Source: Epithemia pelagica
Taxonomy: Eukaryota; Bacillariophyta; Bacillariophyceae; Surirellales; Surirellaceae
Assembly: GCA_946965045.2 (NCBI GenBank)
Contig: OX337229.1
Span: 5,456,001-5,520,000, forward strand
Reading direction: 5' to 3'
Length of the DNA stretch: 64,000 nucleotides
The notes beneath the pieces were generated by a model. The model was not told the DNA's origin and made no database searches. It saw only the letters and a list, made by a program, of their open reading frames with translations. Positions 51,601 through 62,134 of this stretch are shown piece after piece. The position numbers and the translations under genes are program-made. Each line of letters starts with the position of its first letter. The stretch's first letter is position 1.

Positions 51601-53442
51601 AAACCGAAAGCAGTGGAAGAAGCATCGCATTCTGCGTTGGCAACGGCTCCTGCTGGTAGTTTGGTTCCAGAAACCATGTCGAAACTACATGAAACCTCTT
51701 CAGAAGGTAATGAAGAAAACAATATACCTGAAGAGACACAGGTCACACAAAACGCCCAAGCTGATTCATCACAAACGACGCTGTCAATGTCCCCTCCTCG
51801 CAAGAAGAAGGGATCTGTCATGTTACACAACAAGAGCACCCCTACAAGAGATTTGGATACGAGCAAAATATCCAACGCGAGTGACTCGTCGTTCCTGGGA
51901 GAAGGCTCACGCACAGATGAGATATCCATTGATAGCACCAGAAATGCCATGCTGAGTTCCGCCATGTTGATGACGGTCACCTCATCCGAACAACATCCGT
52001 GGTCTCGGAGTGGTGAACATGATTGCAACAGTTCAGCACCGGGCTCTGTGGCGCATTCACAGGTCGACGAACAAACAAAGTTCGCCATGGCGGAAAAGAA
52101 TTCTACATTTGTGGGACCTCACACGTACAAACAAATTACAATTCACGATAATTTGGATATATACTTTCGCATGTTTGTGTTTTCGACAGCGGTTGGACCA
52201 ACCTCCTCGAATGCATTGTTCTTTGACCCCGAAGAGGTCATTTGGCAACATGTCTTGGAGAACTTCCCCAGAATTCAACTCTGGCCTGTCGACCGTCGTA
52301 TCCAAGAAGCAGAAGCGGCCAAGAATATGGGCCCTACGGGACCATCGGCCCAAGAAGAGTTCCGTCGCGTGTGGCAAGAGTGGGTAGTAGGATGCGGCAA
52401 ACCAGCACTCAAACGGCTCACACCTGTCAGGACTCCCAGGCTTGGGTTTCATGGAGAGCTGGTCTATCCTCCGTCTTCGACGCTGGATGTTGCTGCAGGT
52501 GTTGCCAATAGTTCATCCCCCAACAACAGAGTGGGACGCCCTGAAACAGTGACAAAAGAGCGCAAAGCGGTGCTGTGTGCGTCTACAGTTGCCTTTTATG
52601 TGATTGTGGATCATGACACTGATTTGATGTCTCGAGCAATGTCAACGACGAAGCCATCCAGAAAGGCATTCCCCAAGCCCATCCCCATGGATGCGTGCTT
52701 TGCGGAAGCTTTTTGGCCTCACGCCCTTGCTCGCCATCCATGGACGCATTTAAGAGCCATCACAATTGGTTTCAATTTTCAAAGGCTATCGTTACGCTTT
52801 GTTCAGCCGAATACAACCAACAGTAAGGCGAAGAACGCGCCAAACGACAGCGAGGACAGCGAGTTTTGCTACATATTGCTGACTTGCAACAAGCTCCAGA
52901 CTGTCAGTTTGCTAAAAGAGTTTCAGGATCTGACAGACAATATCGCTGTGGCTTTTGATTCACCTGGTGCTATAAACCATGTAGCAATTGATAATGACGA
53001 CCCGGTTGTGTTGGATGGATTAAGCAACACTGCATATCACAACTCTTTCGGGGCAGTGTGTCATTTCCAAATTCTTCACCAGTATTGGAAAAATGGAGAC
53101 AGGGGCTTGGTTCGTCGTCTTTGTGTGGTAACGGATTCACGGATCTATCTTTTCGATGAGAACTATTGTGGTGATGGGTCATACGATACTGGTGCGGTCG
53201 AATCGAGCAATGGGGAGTGGGGAAAGCCACAATATTTCCCAGTCGACGAGGCTAGTTTAGTTCAGGTTCTTACCGTCCAGGCAGCAACCTCGGATCCCTG
53301 CTCGCTCACGATCTCCATCACACCAGCCAGTCGATTGTCAAGAACTCACAATTGGAGGCTCATCTGTAAAGATCGAGAGGGAGCAGAACGTTTGATCGAA
53401 GATGTTCGAAAGGCCGTAAACATGGCTAAAGCTGGAGCTTAA
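48655..53442 (+). CDS. Very large LRR protein with PH-like C-terminus (STK11IP/nischarin-like layout)
   Basis: A 1595-residue single-exon protein. The N-terminal 500 residues are mostly low-complexity (Asp-, Asn-, Thr- and Gln-rich). Leucine-rich repeats lie at about 520-665 (LESLRLSHNALGG, LQKLDLSYNNLSS, IVEVNLSNNGLTS, VERLWLHHNQLTD, LTSLTLYGNPLAH). A long disordered region follows (about 690-1150), then a folded C-terminal part (about 1155-1590): a block from IHDNLDIYFRMFVFSTAV, and a PH-like end with RRLCVVTDSRIYLFDENY and a closing helix (GAERLIEDVRKAVNMAK). LRR plus C-terminal PH-like folds recalls STK11-interacting protein and nischarin, which tether signalling or trafficking partners. 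That match is by layout, not by detailed similarity. Confidence 0.68.
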   Translation: MSSSQPRSIDQDDDDHHQESSTTTGIASSNEPETTLQTKIRDSMEDSSERTKQTSLGGGKAPMVVDDMDDQQQRSENAFHNSNEEPNVPLLTTSHETPDVNGTDPASLSSQPQRAQPPPDDAASCWLSQEQVHEMSLTLLEAPSWRTRRRRRQSLVACATDVGQRFHQATVDLLQHVCSYLEEDDQHNKNTEWTISVTALSWLLLLLQASDHPNNNNDDSPNKDESYGHILLHHHYYYHPSAPEGGRMVRQHVQRLRDLILSSPSSTGTRRRWSRLHVTRSATVSTNNNNDSKNNHKPTSRMHPPSTRLSPKVWPPSTTHRDLSWSLAPFLPNQEPPHSSNNNNNDDDDDDRKTLAAKQWLQAYLHWQAHPHLGPRFPQESSATTTGPAARVFLSRITAWWLDQIPSSSFAGRSVPAVAPSIQVLRLERTSLEDCFSSSGDWTTDLFQQQQPQALWNQPTTLISTEDDPLAAPSIPTPPRVTLYPKLVHLQITHCSLPLIHPDDDENNNKKEEERHVVWSHFPALESLRLSHNALGGQLQASAPNPSPPEQRPSNTTVTTIPLLEGLSVLTRLQKLDLSYNNLSSFHLQRIHCQVGNIVEVNLSNNGLTSCTGVDRLYSVERLWLHHNQLTDLASVRGLACLPQLTSLTLYGNPLAHLKTTLSSKLATTTTKTSTTTSSRRQGRSVFLSRVGTTTTTTSAHNHNHNNSKTKQLALSSSYRLALLDLFWQARGSHGHDDDDTDNSLLSLRLDGNVVSRQELTAVRSMAFGSKLVAPEYHRPHPQDDDDDNNLHINNDKEEEDPTGVLQDSQPERTRTTTTEGIRRRRRPVKILEPSHVNNHKRKRKLQHSTNLPPLKFDAVDILQTLCRPLLITDDPAVHEKEKEEETRNPQAPAVVTEDEREEKESLSLSESDTNGDNPVEKASSNTDSDAVAMTENPKSTVSSGEKEVTVSQDDMKTSVAVVKTDSSPLTNGSESAKDLDSKPKAVEEASHSALATAPAGSLVPETMSKLHETSSEGNEENNIPEETQVTQNAQADSSQTTLSMSPPRKKKGSVMLHNKSTPTRDLDTSKISNASDSSFLGEGSRTDEISIDSTRNAMLSSAMLMTVTSSEQHPWSRSGEHDCNSSAPGSVAHSQVDEQTKFAMAEKNSTFVGPHTYKQITIHDNLDIYFRMFVFSTAVGPTSSNALFFDPEEVIWQHVLENFPRIQLWPVDRRIQEAEAAKNMGPTGPSAQEEFRRVWQEWVVGCGKPALKRLTPVRTPRLGFHGELVYPPSSTLDVAAGVANSSSPNNRVGRPETVTKERKAVLCASTVAFYVIVDHDTDLMSRAMSTTKPSRKAFPKPIPMDACFAEAFWPHALARHPWTHLRAITIGFNFQRLSLRFVQPNTTNSKAKNAPNDSEDSEFCYILLTCNKLQTVSLLKEFQDLTDNIAVAFDSPGAINHVAIDNDDPVVLDGLSNTAYHNSFGAVCHFQILHQYWKNGDRGLVRRLCVVTDSRIYLFDENYCGDGSYDTGAVESSNGEWGKPQYFPVDEASLVQVLTVQAATSDPCSLTISITPASRLSRTHNWRLICKDREGAERLIEDVRKAVNMAKAGA

Positions 53443-53869
53443 TAAATAAAATGAGCAGTCACCAAAGCATATGATAAGCCATATGTTTAACTGAGGATGT
53501 TATTCTCTAAACAAAGCATGTACTCATATTTCCTGTGCGGTGAGGATGCATGGTTATTGTCCAATGATGCTGGTCCCATAGCATGAGTAGCTTTCGGTCG
53601 CGCATGATATGCGTGAGTTGTCACGAGCTGTAACTACCCCCTAGCGAAATGGTGAGTAATGAGATTTCGTGACTGCCTCTTTATGTCTGTTCGTAACATC
53701 AATCTGCGCTCATTCACGAAACCTCACGACTCACCCTTCCGCTTGGGAGTAGAGCTGTCACTTTCACGAGGTGATTGCTCAAACCGCACATGTTATTCTT
53801 CGCATCTTCTCTCCATTCAAGGATCTCTCCTCTACGTTCGAAGCAAGGTGATGCAAAGGCATCTCGAAA
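53443..53869. other. Tandem intergenic gap
   Basis: Holds the 3' region of the large LRR gene and the 5' region of the next gene. No other feature recognised. Confidence 0.4.
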
Positions 53870-55129
53870 ATGTTTCGACTTGAGGACCTTCTTCGAAATC
53901 AATGGGATGTGTTCCTGGAAAACGGGGCCTTGGTGTTTCACAACTGCGCGTTGCAAAGGAGAGAAGTGGAGCAGCTTCAACACTACATTGATCAATCGGG
54001 TGTCCCCTTGAAAAGTATTCAATTCGAACGATGTCATCTTGATGCTCGTGATGAGGAAACAATTCGATTATTGCGCGATTTTTTTGGTACGAACTCGCTG
54101 AAAAATATTGTATTCAATACACCGACGCTCAGCAACGAACGAGTCGCTGAAATACTTGATGGATGTCGAGACAACATCCAGCAGCTGCTGTTTACCTGGT
54201 CATTTGCCAGAGCTGCGACATTGAACCGAGACCTTGTATTTGGGAGGCTTCATCAGCTTCACACTTTGGTGCTCAAATATGGTGGATTGGAGTTTTTCGC
54301 CGAAATGGATTCGGACTTTTCAAGAACTTTGCCAACATTGGAGAAACTGGAAGTACTGGAATTTCACGGATGGACCATTCGTGACGTTCGGTTTCGAGAA
54401 CTCATAGAAAGTATTCGATGCATGACCTCGTTACGGATATTGCATTTTGAGAAGATTGAAGGACTGACATGCGCCTCTCTTGCCTCTCTCGGAGATCTGG
54501 CAACCGTGGAGGACGGCATCAATGGTGTCGAAGAGCTAAGGTTCCACAGGATTCGTGGAATGCTTGCCAACGCGACAAACACAGAAGTTGAATCTTTTCT
54601 CAGTTTCTTGCATGTGAAGAAACTTGAACTGCAGGATTGTTATTTGACGAGACCTGTTGTTCGAGCTATTCTACGTGGGATGGGAGATCCGAATATCTGC
54701 TCTTTATCAATGCTGTCACTGCATGAATCTGCTTTCGGAAGAGAAGAATTCGAGGTTCTAATTGAGGTTCTTCCAAGGACAACCCTTCGTTCACTATCGA
54801 TTGACCAAGTCGCTGTTTCGATGCAAGAGTATGATTGGTCGGGAAGATTCGAAGCTGCCTTAAGCAAGAACATGACTCTTACCAATTTACATTTCACGGA
54901 TCGAATGCATCAACGGCTGCCTCGATCAAGAGAAGAAAGGATCCAAAGATTGATGAAGCGCAACCAGAGAGGACTTTTTGTCAACCGGGTGTTGAAGGAG
55001 CTGTCCATAATGGACCAGTCAACCCCCTTTTTGCTATCGCATGCATTCGCTCGTTTGATGGTCGACAATGAAGCGACCAGTGACGTACAACGTCTTTTGA
55101 CAAATCGTGTCTCATTAATGGCAGACTAG
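53870..55129 (+). CDS. Leucine-rich-repeat family protein
   Basis: 419 residues from MFRLEDLLRNQWDVFLENGA. Leucine-rich units of 25-30 residues run through the protein (LVFHNCALQRREVEQLQHYI, LEVLEFHGWTIRDVRFREL, LRILHFEKIEGLTCASLASL, VKKLELQDCYLTRPVVRAIL). It is a paralogue of the 16714-18387 protein: same start (MFxL), the same LxGWT(M/I) and (L/I)xGLT(T/C)AS blocks and the same AFARLM/AISRLM-type end (HAFARLMVDNEATSDVQRLL). It is shorter because it has none of the Gln-rich insertions. LRR proteins of this type are expanded in pennate diatoms. No enzyme motif; role unknown. Confidence 0.8.
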   Translation: MFRLEDLLRNQWDVFLENGALVFHNCALQRREVEQLQHYIDQSGVPLKSIQFERCHLDARDEETIRLLRDFFGTNSLKNIVFNTPTLSNERVAEILDGCRDNIQQLLFTWSFARAATLNRDLVFGRLHQLHTLVLKYGGLEFFAEMDSDFSRTLPTLEKLEVLEFHGWTIRDVRFRELIESIRCMTSLRILHFEKIEGLTCASLASLGDLATVEDGINGVEELRFHRIRGMLANATNTEVESFLSFLHVKKLELQDCYLTRPVVRAILRGMGDPNICSLSMLSLHESAFGREEFEVLIEVLPRTTLRSLSIDQVAVSMQEYDWSGRFEAALSKNMTLTNLHFTDRMHQRLPRSREERIQRLMKRNQRGLFVNRVLKELSIMDQSTPFLLSHAFARLMVDNEATSDVQRLLTNRVSLMAD

Positions 55130-55564
55130 GGACCTTGCCGGGGGCGGAAACTTTAGCATAAAGGAGTTCCGGAAGGCCGTAGAGACACACAATGAACCTC
55201 TCGCATCGGGTAGCAGTTTGGCATGTTCCATGTTGGGCTCCGTGAGTTCATTTGGTGTTGTAAGATGGCTTTGTGTCAGCTGGCTAGTTGCTGGGGTTTG
55301 ACTTGTCTATGAGATTGATTTGAGATACAAAATACACGATGTGATTTTGTGACACGACGTCGGACAGACTGTACCTTATCTACGACTCACGATCTACGAA
55401 GATTTGATCGTGTTGTTCCCATTTTTTGCAAAGGAAAATGAGAACCAGACACGACGATCACAAAGGTGATTGATTGATCTTCGAATTACAATACTGTTTC
55501 ATCTCGAACACACACACACAAGATATCATTAAAAAGCTCATCTTTGACGATATTTGAAACAACA
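55130..55564. other. Intergenic gap with short AC microsatellite
   Basis: Contains a short (AC)n run at about 55509-55520. No other feature. Confidence 0.45.
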
Positions 55565-56074
55565 ATGGCATCCACCGGGTCGCTACATACCGCAGTTATC
55601 TTTATCTTGATAGTTTTTGCTTTTCTAGTTTCGGTCGTCCTCGAAATGGCTGCAGGGTTTGCGAGCGTTGGTTGGGATTCGGGATATCCGCGGGCTGTAC
55701 ATCGGGCATTGGATATGGCAACGTTGGTGTGGATCATAAGTTGCTGCGTCGCAAGCGTTCTTTTCTTTCAAGTATGCCGAGCAAGCATGGGCGGTGGAAA
55801 CAACGACGGAAGTGCAAGGCTACGATCTGCTGCCATTGCGATGATGATAACAGGATTGGCACATATTGCGGCTTATCTTTCTTTTGTCCTTGTTCTTGGA
55901 CACCATTCGGGGTACAAGCCAAAGGCCAAGCCTATGGGATGGCTATTGGTGTTGGTACCAGGTATTCTGTGGATTTTGGCAGGTCATTTATCGCTCCAAC
56001 AGAGCCAAGTCCTCGATTCCACATTCAAAAATGATACGACGGTATATTCCCAGCTTCCGCAAGAAACAGCTTGA
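55565..56074 (+). CDS. Small four-transmembrane protein
   Basis: 169 residues, ATG at 55565 in AACA-ATGG context (an upstream TTG in frame was not used). Four hydrophobic spans at about 8-34 (AVIFILIVFAFLVSVVLEMA), 50-75 (LVWIISCCVASVLFFQV), 87-112 (AAIAMMITGLAHIAAYLSFV) and 124-146 (GWLLVLVPGILWILAGHL) separated by short loops. The C-terminus is polar with a YSQL-type end. The plan recalls small tetraspan proteins, but I see no diagnostic motif. Confidence 0.6.
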   Translation: MASTGSLHTAVIFILIVFAFLVSVVLEMAAGFASVGWDSGYPRAVHRALDMATLVWIISCCVASVLFFQVCRASMGGGNNDGSARLRSAAIAMMITGLAHIAAYLSFVLVLGHHSGYKPKAKPMGWLLVLVPGILWILAGHLSLQQSQVLDSTFKNDTTVYSQLPQETA

Positions 56075-56447
56075 AGATGCGAGAGAAAGTGCAGATGGAG
56101 TTCATCCATATTGGAGGTCGACGTGGTGACCACTTTCCCGTACCACAAGAAACAATGCTGCCATAAGTTGCTTCCGATCTTGAGAAAATGACGAACGAGC
56201 ACCTTCATCCACGTCCTTGTGCATGTATGTATGTATAGTGATTCAATCCGCTGCTTCATGTAAAGCCATAAATGACAGTTTCATAGTCTTCTTCGTCTGT
56301 TTTGCCTCCGTCTTTGGTATCGAAACAATAATCTCGCCAACACATCATTTCACTTAACTAGATAGCCAATCGTAGCTCAGGCTAGACTGATAGACCTTTG
56401 GATTCATTGGGTCGAACACTGAGATGCAAGGCATGTTTTCATCCTTG
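56075..56447. other. Convergent 3' intergenic region
   Basis: Shared 3' region between the tetraspan gene and the DnaJ gene; short ATGTATGT-type repeats at about 56223. No gene. Confidence 0.4.
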
Positions 56448-57713
56448 TTAGTAAAACTCAATAATCAGATTGCCTCGTTCATCGGTATCTTTGATGGGCA
56501 TTCCCATGTCAGGTATTGTCAGCGACTGTCCTGGTTTCAATAAGCGTTCGGCTCGTTCCCCAGGGACAACCCGTTCCCACACTTGTCCATCGGGTAGGGT
56601 CACCGACAAGCGGACGTCGGCCGTGACCAGTTTGCCGTTTTTCTTCTTTTTCTTTTTCGCCGTACCCGTCGACTTGACCTTGTGTCGATAAATGAGGTCA
56701 TCTCCTCGTCGTTCCAGAGTGGGATGTTTGGCCTCTTCAATGATAAATGTAAGGGGTGGCGTAGAGCGACCACGTTGTTTGAACTTGACTTTGGTACCCG
56801 CCTTCCACCCTGGTTTTAGTTGAATCGTATATTGTTGCTGTAAACGACGACCAATTTGGAGAGTGACAGTCTTTGTCTTGCCAGTGTACAAATCGGCTAG
56901 CGAGCAGGTTAATGTTCGTGTCACTTCCTTGAGCGGTCGTGGTGGTGTGGGAGGTCGGCGTTGGCGAGTAGTCGAGCCACCATCAAAACCACCACCACCG
57001 CCACCACCCAACATCATGTTGCGGATCCAATCTTCAAACGTAAAGGAAGGCGAGGAGCCACCAAAACCAGCGGAAGAGCCACGAGATCCACCAGAGAAAA
57101 AGTCTTCAAAGAAATTAAAGTCATTGGCACCGTTGTTGTTGCTATTAAAGGACCGTTGCTGATGATGAAAGGGAAAGGGTTGTGGTCCACCTTGGTTCGG
57201 CACTCCTCCACCAATGCCTGCATTGATTCCAGCATGGCCAAATTTATCGTATCGAGACCGCTGCTCTGGATCCGACAAGATTTCATATGCCTGCGAAAGC
57301 TCCTTGAACTTTTCTTCATCTCCTCCCTTGTCGGGATGTTCTCTCAATGCTGCTTTCCGATAGGCCTTTTGCAGTTCTTTGGGTGAGGAATTTCGAGGGA
57401 CCCCCAACACTTTGTACAAACATCTCGGCTTGTTCGAGGCCAAGACGAGACTTCCAGAGGATATCAGAATACAGCAAAAGACGAGTATAAGGAAGCACTG
57501 CGGCAGTCGTAAAGATGGGGACCGATGAACGTGGCAATGGCCAATGGCGACACCGTTGGGTCTGCGCAAAATTCTGTTGCTCCATCCTCGAGCGTGTCTT
57601 TGAGGAGGACGCCTTCCAACATTAGATCGAAGCGTCCACTTTGGGAACATACTGGGAGAGTGGGACCGTTCTTCTCTGTTGCTTTGATGAGGCCACTCAA
57701 AACTCCACCCCAT
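56448..57713 (-). CDS. Membrane-anchored DnaJ (type II Hsp40)
   Basis: 421 residues. A basic N-terminus precedes one hydrophobic span (about 72-92, [20 protein letters not shown]), likely a signal anchor or signal peptide. The J-domain follows (about 97-160) with HPD in [14 protein letters not shown] Gly/Phe-rich region with [12 protein letters not shown] and a GGGGGGG run leads to the two C-terminal substrate-binding domains: [45 protein letters not shown], and [11 protein letters not shown] at the end. It has no CxxCxGxG zinc finger, so it is type II. Location is probably the ER lumen or an organelle membrane; it would pass clients to Hsp70. Confidence 0.86.
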   Translation of the reverse strand: MGWSFEWPHQSNREERSHSPSMFPKWTLRSNVGRRPPQRHARGWSNRILRRPNGVAIGHCHVHRSPSLRLPQCFLILVFCCILISSGSLVLASNKPRCLYKVLGVPRNSSPKELQKAYRKAALREHPDKGGDEEKFKELSQAYEILSDPEQRSRYDKFGHAGINAGIGGGVPNQGGPQPFPFHHQQRSFNSNNNGANDFNFFEDFFSGGSRGSSAGFGGSSPSFTFEDWIRNMMLGGGGGGGFDGGSTTRQRRPPTPPRPLKEVTRTLTCSLADLYTGKTKTVTLQIGRRLQQQYTIQLKPGWKAGTKVKFKQRGRSTPPLTFIIEEAKHPTLERRGDDLIYRHKVKSTGTAKKKKKKNGKLVTADVRLSVTLPDGQVWERVVPGERAERLLKPGQSLTIPDMGMPIKDTDERGNLIIEFY

Positions 57714-57997
57714 TCATTTCCATCCACGCAAAAAATGGCTGACACATGTCATTTTTCAAAAAAACAAAAAACTATGTAGACTATGAGGTATCTATCATAT
57801 GCATATCACTCTGTCCTGGAGCTGGAGCAGCGGTTCCTGGCTTTCAGTATCGCGACGCGCGACTCCAACAGCTTTACTATGAAGTAGATAGTACGTGACT
57901 TCGCCACCGGATTTTGACTTTATCCGCGAGACGACAAGTACTGCGTACTGCGTATCTACTGTCGCCATTTTCATCGAGAAGATCATGATGCTCCTCC
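57714..57997. promoter_or_regulatory. Divergent promoter region, DnaJ/AAA ATPase pair
   Basis: Only about 284 bp separate two divergent ATGs, so the promoters overlap. No clear TATA box or known element was seen. Confidence 0.4.
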
Positions 57998-60900
57998 ATG
58001 ACGAGTCATCGTCCGTCCAAAAGCAATCGTCGTTTGAGTGAAGTTTGCCGATCAAACTTCTATGGAAGGGATGCAGAACTTTGTCTGCTCAAACGTTCAC
58101 TCAAGGGCATTCAATCTTTCAGCAGCAAGGGGGAAAGACAGCACCTCGACCGCAACGAGACTCTAAATCGTCGTCCATCAAGCGAGTGTGCGCCGAGCCA
58201 AAACCATTTCACCTCTACAGAAGCAGTGGAAATGAATCCATCCAGCAATGAAGACCATACCTTTGGAAAAGAGTCGGGACGTTCGTTCATCTTTGTCCAA
58301 GGAGAATCGGGGACTGGGAAGACAACACTTGTTCGAACGGCGTTCCAGGACGAGTCATGCTTGTTCTGTTCAGGCAAATTTGAAAAGGGGGGTCATCCTC
58401 GACCTTTTGCTGTTCTGACCATGTGTCTAAACGAGCTATGTCGAGGTATGGCGGCCTTTTCTGTAAATGATACCAACGAATTTTCTTTTCCAGCTCTGAT
58501 TCGAAGAGTACTGGACAAGGAGGAAATTGGGATTTTGGCTCGAGTGGCTCCGAATCTGGCCAGCGTAATGGGAACAATTGAATATCAACAGCAACAGGAA
58601 GAAGATCTGTCTCCCCTGCAATCTGCAAACGACATTGAACGCCTGAAATTCATATTACGGAACTTTCTCGTTGCAGTTGCGACGAAAGACAAGCCTGTTG
58701 TCTTCTTCTGGGACGATTTGCAGTGGATCGATGCTGCATCGTTTGAAGTCCTAAAAGCAATCTCACACAACTGTGAACTACGATACTTTCTTTTTGTTGG
58801 TGCCTTTCGTATTGACGAAGTCTCTGACGATCATATTGTGAAGGAGTTCATTAATGGCTTACCTCATCCGATTCATATCACCATTACCAACCTGACATCG
58901 ACTGATTTATCAAACATGCTGCGAGTTGCGTTCGACCTTCGAGATCACCACAAGGATCGTATCAAATCTGTTCAGGAGCTCGCGGACCTGCTTCATCGAC
59001 GAACAGATGGAAATATCTTTTACGTGCTGGAAATTTTGGACTACCTTCAGGCCGCCGAATTGCTGACCTATGACACCCTCAACTTTTACTGGACATGGAA
59101 TATTGACAGAAACCAAAACCTCACAAATCTATCAGACAATATGGTGGATATTGTAATTACCAAGATAAAGGGCCTTCCTCATGACGTTCGTGATTTTCTC
59201 CAATTTTGCAGTCTGCTGGGATTCCGAACAGATCAAGAGCTGGTCGTTTCAGTTTTCCAAAACTTAAAGGGTGTAAGCACGGAAGACATTCAACTGTTGC
59301 TTGGAGTTCTTACAGAAGAGGGACTTCTGGAATCATTCCGAGGAAGACTAAAGTTTGTCCATGACAAGGTTTACCAAGCAGCAACTGATCTCCACACGAA
59401 CGCAAACGAATCTCATCTGATGATTGGCAGAGAGCTACAGAAACAAGTCGATGACTCAAATGAGAAAAGCACTTTGGATAGCAACGTGTTGTTTGTTTGT
59501 GTCGACCAGTTGAACCTTGGCAGTGCCCTGATATCCGAGAGCAGTGAGAAAGTACGACTGGCTAAGCTCAACCTGATGGCTTCCAAGGCGGCCGCAAGAA
59601 TGTCTGCCTTTGTTCCAGCGATGAGGTACGCGGAACTCGGATTCGATCAACTTGATCGTAAGAGCTGTTGGGTCGACTGCTATTTGGTGACATTGGAGCT
59701 TGCTACTTCACTGTCGGAGTTGTACTCTATCACCGGACACGTGGAGAAGCTCGCAGTTATTTCAAAAGAAGTACTTTCCAATGCAAAGACTATTGATGAC
59801 AAACTTCGCGTTCACATTGCTTTGAACCGTGCTCCTATTGCAGAGAAGAAAATTGAGAAAAGATATGCAGATACAGTTGAACTGATGAAGGTGTTGGGTA
59901 TAGTTCTTCCGGAGGAACCAACGAAAGAATATGGTGAACGTGCATTTGGTGATTTGAAACAAAGATTAAGAGCGCTCTCTGATGAACACATATTGTCATT
60001 GTGTCATTTAACAAAAAAAGAAGAACTTGGAGCGATGGAAATGCTTGGTTTCATGACAACAGAGCAAGTTATATCCTCCAAGAAAGACAGTGTGCATTTG
60101 GATGCTGTCGTTTCATGCATGGTGAACTTAACGCTTGACCATGGTCTGTGTTCAGAATCGTCTGTTGGCTTCTCGTTGTTTGGAGCGCGTCTTGCAAGCT
60201 CTGGTGAAATTCAACTTGCCCAACGACTGGCTAAATTATCAAAAACACTTTTGGATGTACCAGGTTTCAACGGCAGCGCACGTCCTAGAGTGTTGCTGTC
60301 TAGCTGTTTGGTCCTCCACTGGAGTGAAAGCTTGTCAAGTTTGACAGACAATGCTCTGGAAGCTTTCAATTATGGTGTTAGACATGGGGATACGACTTCA
60401 GGATTTTCAGTACGTGCCCAGTTCGTGATAATCGGAGCGTGAGGAATCTATTTCCATTTCAGCGTGTCCTCACCGGCTTCTTTTCCAGGCTGTTGTCATG
60501 TACGCTTCCCTCTGGTTTTACTCCGGCCTTCCACTTGGTAAGAGACCCAGTACTTGGCTTTCAAGTTCATGATCAAATCCCATAGACTGATCGCAACTTA
60601 GTTTCTTTTGTCAGGTGCGCTTTTGGAAGATTGCGAAAAGATGGCAACAGGCCTATCAGATTATGGACAGCATTCGATATTGTTAATGCTGCTACCTTTT
60701 CAACAAAGTGCCGTGAATCTATTGGGCTATGCAGAGGATATTCTGCTTATTAACCAAGGCCCATTATTGAAGTTGCGTTCAAAGTTAGGTTGGAAACATG
60801 GCTGTGGCGGCTCAGGGGAGTTCTCGGAAGCGTCGTTGCGCATGCAAATGGCGCTTTACTGCGAAGAGTTCGAGTTGGCGACAAGCCTGATGTCTTATCT

Positions 60901-61552
60901 GAAAGAGAACACGCCGTCAGTGACAGTTTCCCTTTGGCCTGACCAACAACGTACCTTCTTCTTTTGTCTGCTTGAAATTCACACGCTGAAAACGTCGCGT
61001 TCAAAGAATATTTTTTGGCGTAGATCAAAGCACCAGGAAATAAAGAAACTTCACTGCCAGATGCAAGCCTTGGTTCTTGACAACGGTAGCATCAACAGTG
61101 CACACAAGCTTCTCATCTTGGATGCAGAAATGCAAGCATTCTCAACACGGAGCTCTTGGGATACGGAGAAGCTTGAGCATGCGTATGACAAGGCCATTTC
61201 AGCTAGTACGAAAGGTACGGACTGTAAGCCTTTGGCCCAATTTATTTCTTGAGTGTCTTACCCGTTTCTCGTTTCAGCCGGGTTTTTGCAGGATGGAGCC
61301 CTTGCTGCTCACCTTGCGTGTCGATCCATACCAGCAAAGCAAGATATGTACTGGGATCTAGCAGTCGACTTATACTCTAAATGGGGTGCTAGTGGAGTCG
61401 TGAGCTATGTAGAAAGGCATCGTGACAGGGTGTCATCAGAAAGGGAAATCGGCGGTAGCCTCACAGAGTCGGGGTTTCGTAGTAGAAGCAGGTATGATGT
61501 TACCGTTGTGAACGGCCACAAAGTTCTTGACAAAGAGACATCGTCACAATAG
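57998..61552 (+). CDS. AAA/STAND-type ATPase with helical repeats, four exons
   Basis: Exons 57998-60409, 60489-60537, 60615-61214 and 61278-61552 (introns with GT-AG ends) join to an exactly open 1111-residue protein. It begins with FYGRDAELCLLKRSL, typical before an AAA_16/Orc1-like NTPase. Walker A is GESGTGKTT (102-110) and Walker B is VVFFWDDLQW (about 234-243). A sensor-like segment (FLFVGAFRI) and a winged-helix-like part (FRGRLKFVHDKVYQAA, about 445-460) follow. The remaining 600 residues are helical and TPR-like (superhelical repeats). In bacteria, fungi and diatoms such modules are often fused to kinase or cyclase domains, but none is seen here. Probable role: a signalling STAND ATPase. 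Confidence 0.78.
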
Positions 61553-62134
61553 AACCAGAGGGAAAGTTGAGGAGATCTTGTGGATTCAAGCAGCTAATAT
61601 TCGTCACAAGGCAACTGGCATACTCAAACGGAATGAGAAGAGATCTGCTACCCGAAACCATGAACAATGAGCACCTCAAACGGTCGAGAATCCATGAGAG
61701 AAAACCTAAACAGCTTGATCTGAACGCACTCTCTGAAGAAAGATCGCATGATGGACATTTCAGGAAATTGCAAATTTGCTTTCTCTTTCAGGGTCATCGT
61801 GGGACATAAGACCGAGGTCATTGATTCTCAATCCCTTCTCCTCCTCCAAAGAGAACGAACGTCTGAGTCAAAGTAAAATGTAGATTGCTTTGTATTATGT
61901 GGAAGTGGACTGTTTTGTTCCTGGCGTAGATAGACCCATATACTCCAGTTGCTCTATGGAAATTACTCCTAATAGCTGGAGGGCAAGAAAGAGAGAACCT
62001 TTACCTTTACATAGCTATGTCTATGTTGCAACATGGGAGAAAATTTTCGGTCTTCTCATTTATTTTGAAACTTCGACAATGAATGACAATTTCATTGTCG
62101 AATCCACCGTTCTACACACCTAAACCAACAAACG
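61553..62134. other. Tandem intergenic gap
   Basis: Contains the 3' region of the ATPase gene and the leader of the TPR gene. Short open frames present are not supported. Confidence 0.4.

Noticed and set aside
61567-61809. An additional 80-codon gene between the ATPase and the TPR gene
   Set aside because: No ATG at the frame start that gives a plausible product, no domain, and it lies in the probable 3' region of the ATPase gene.
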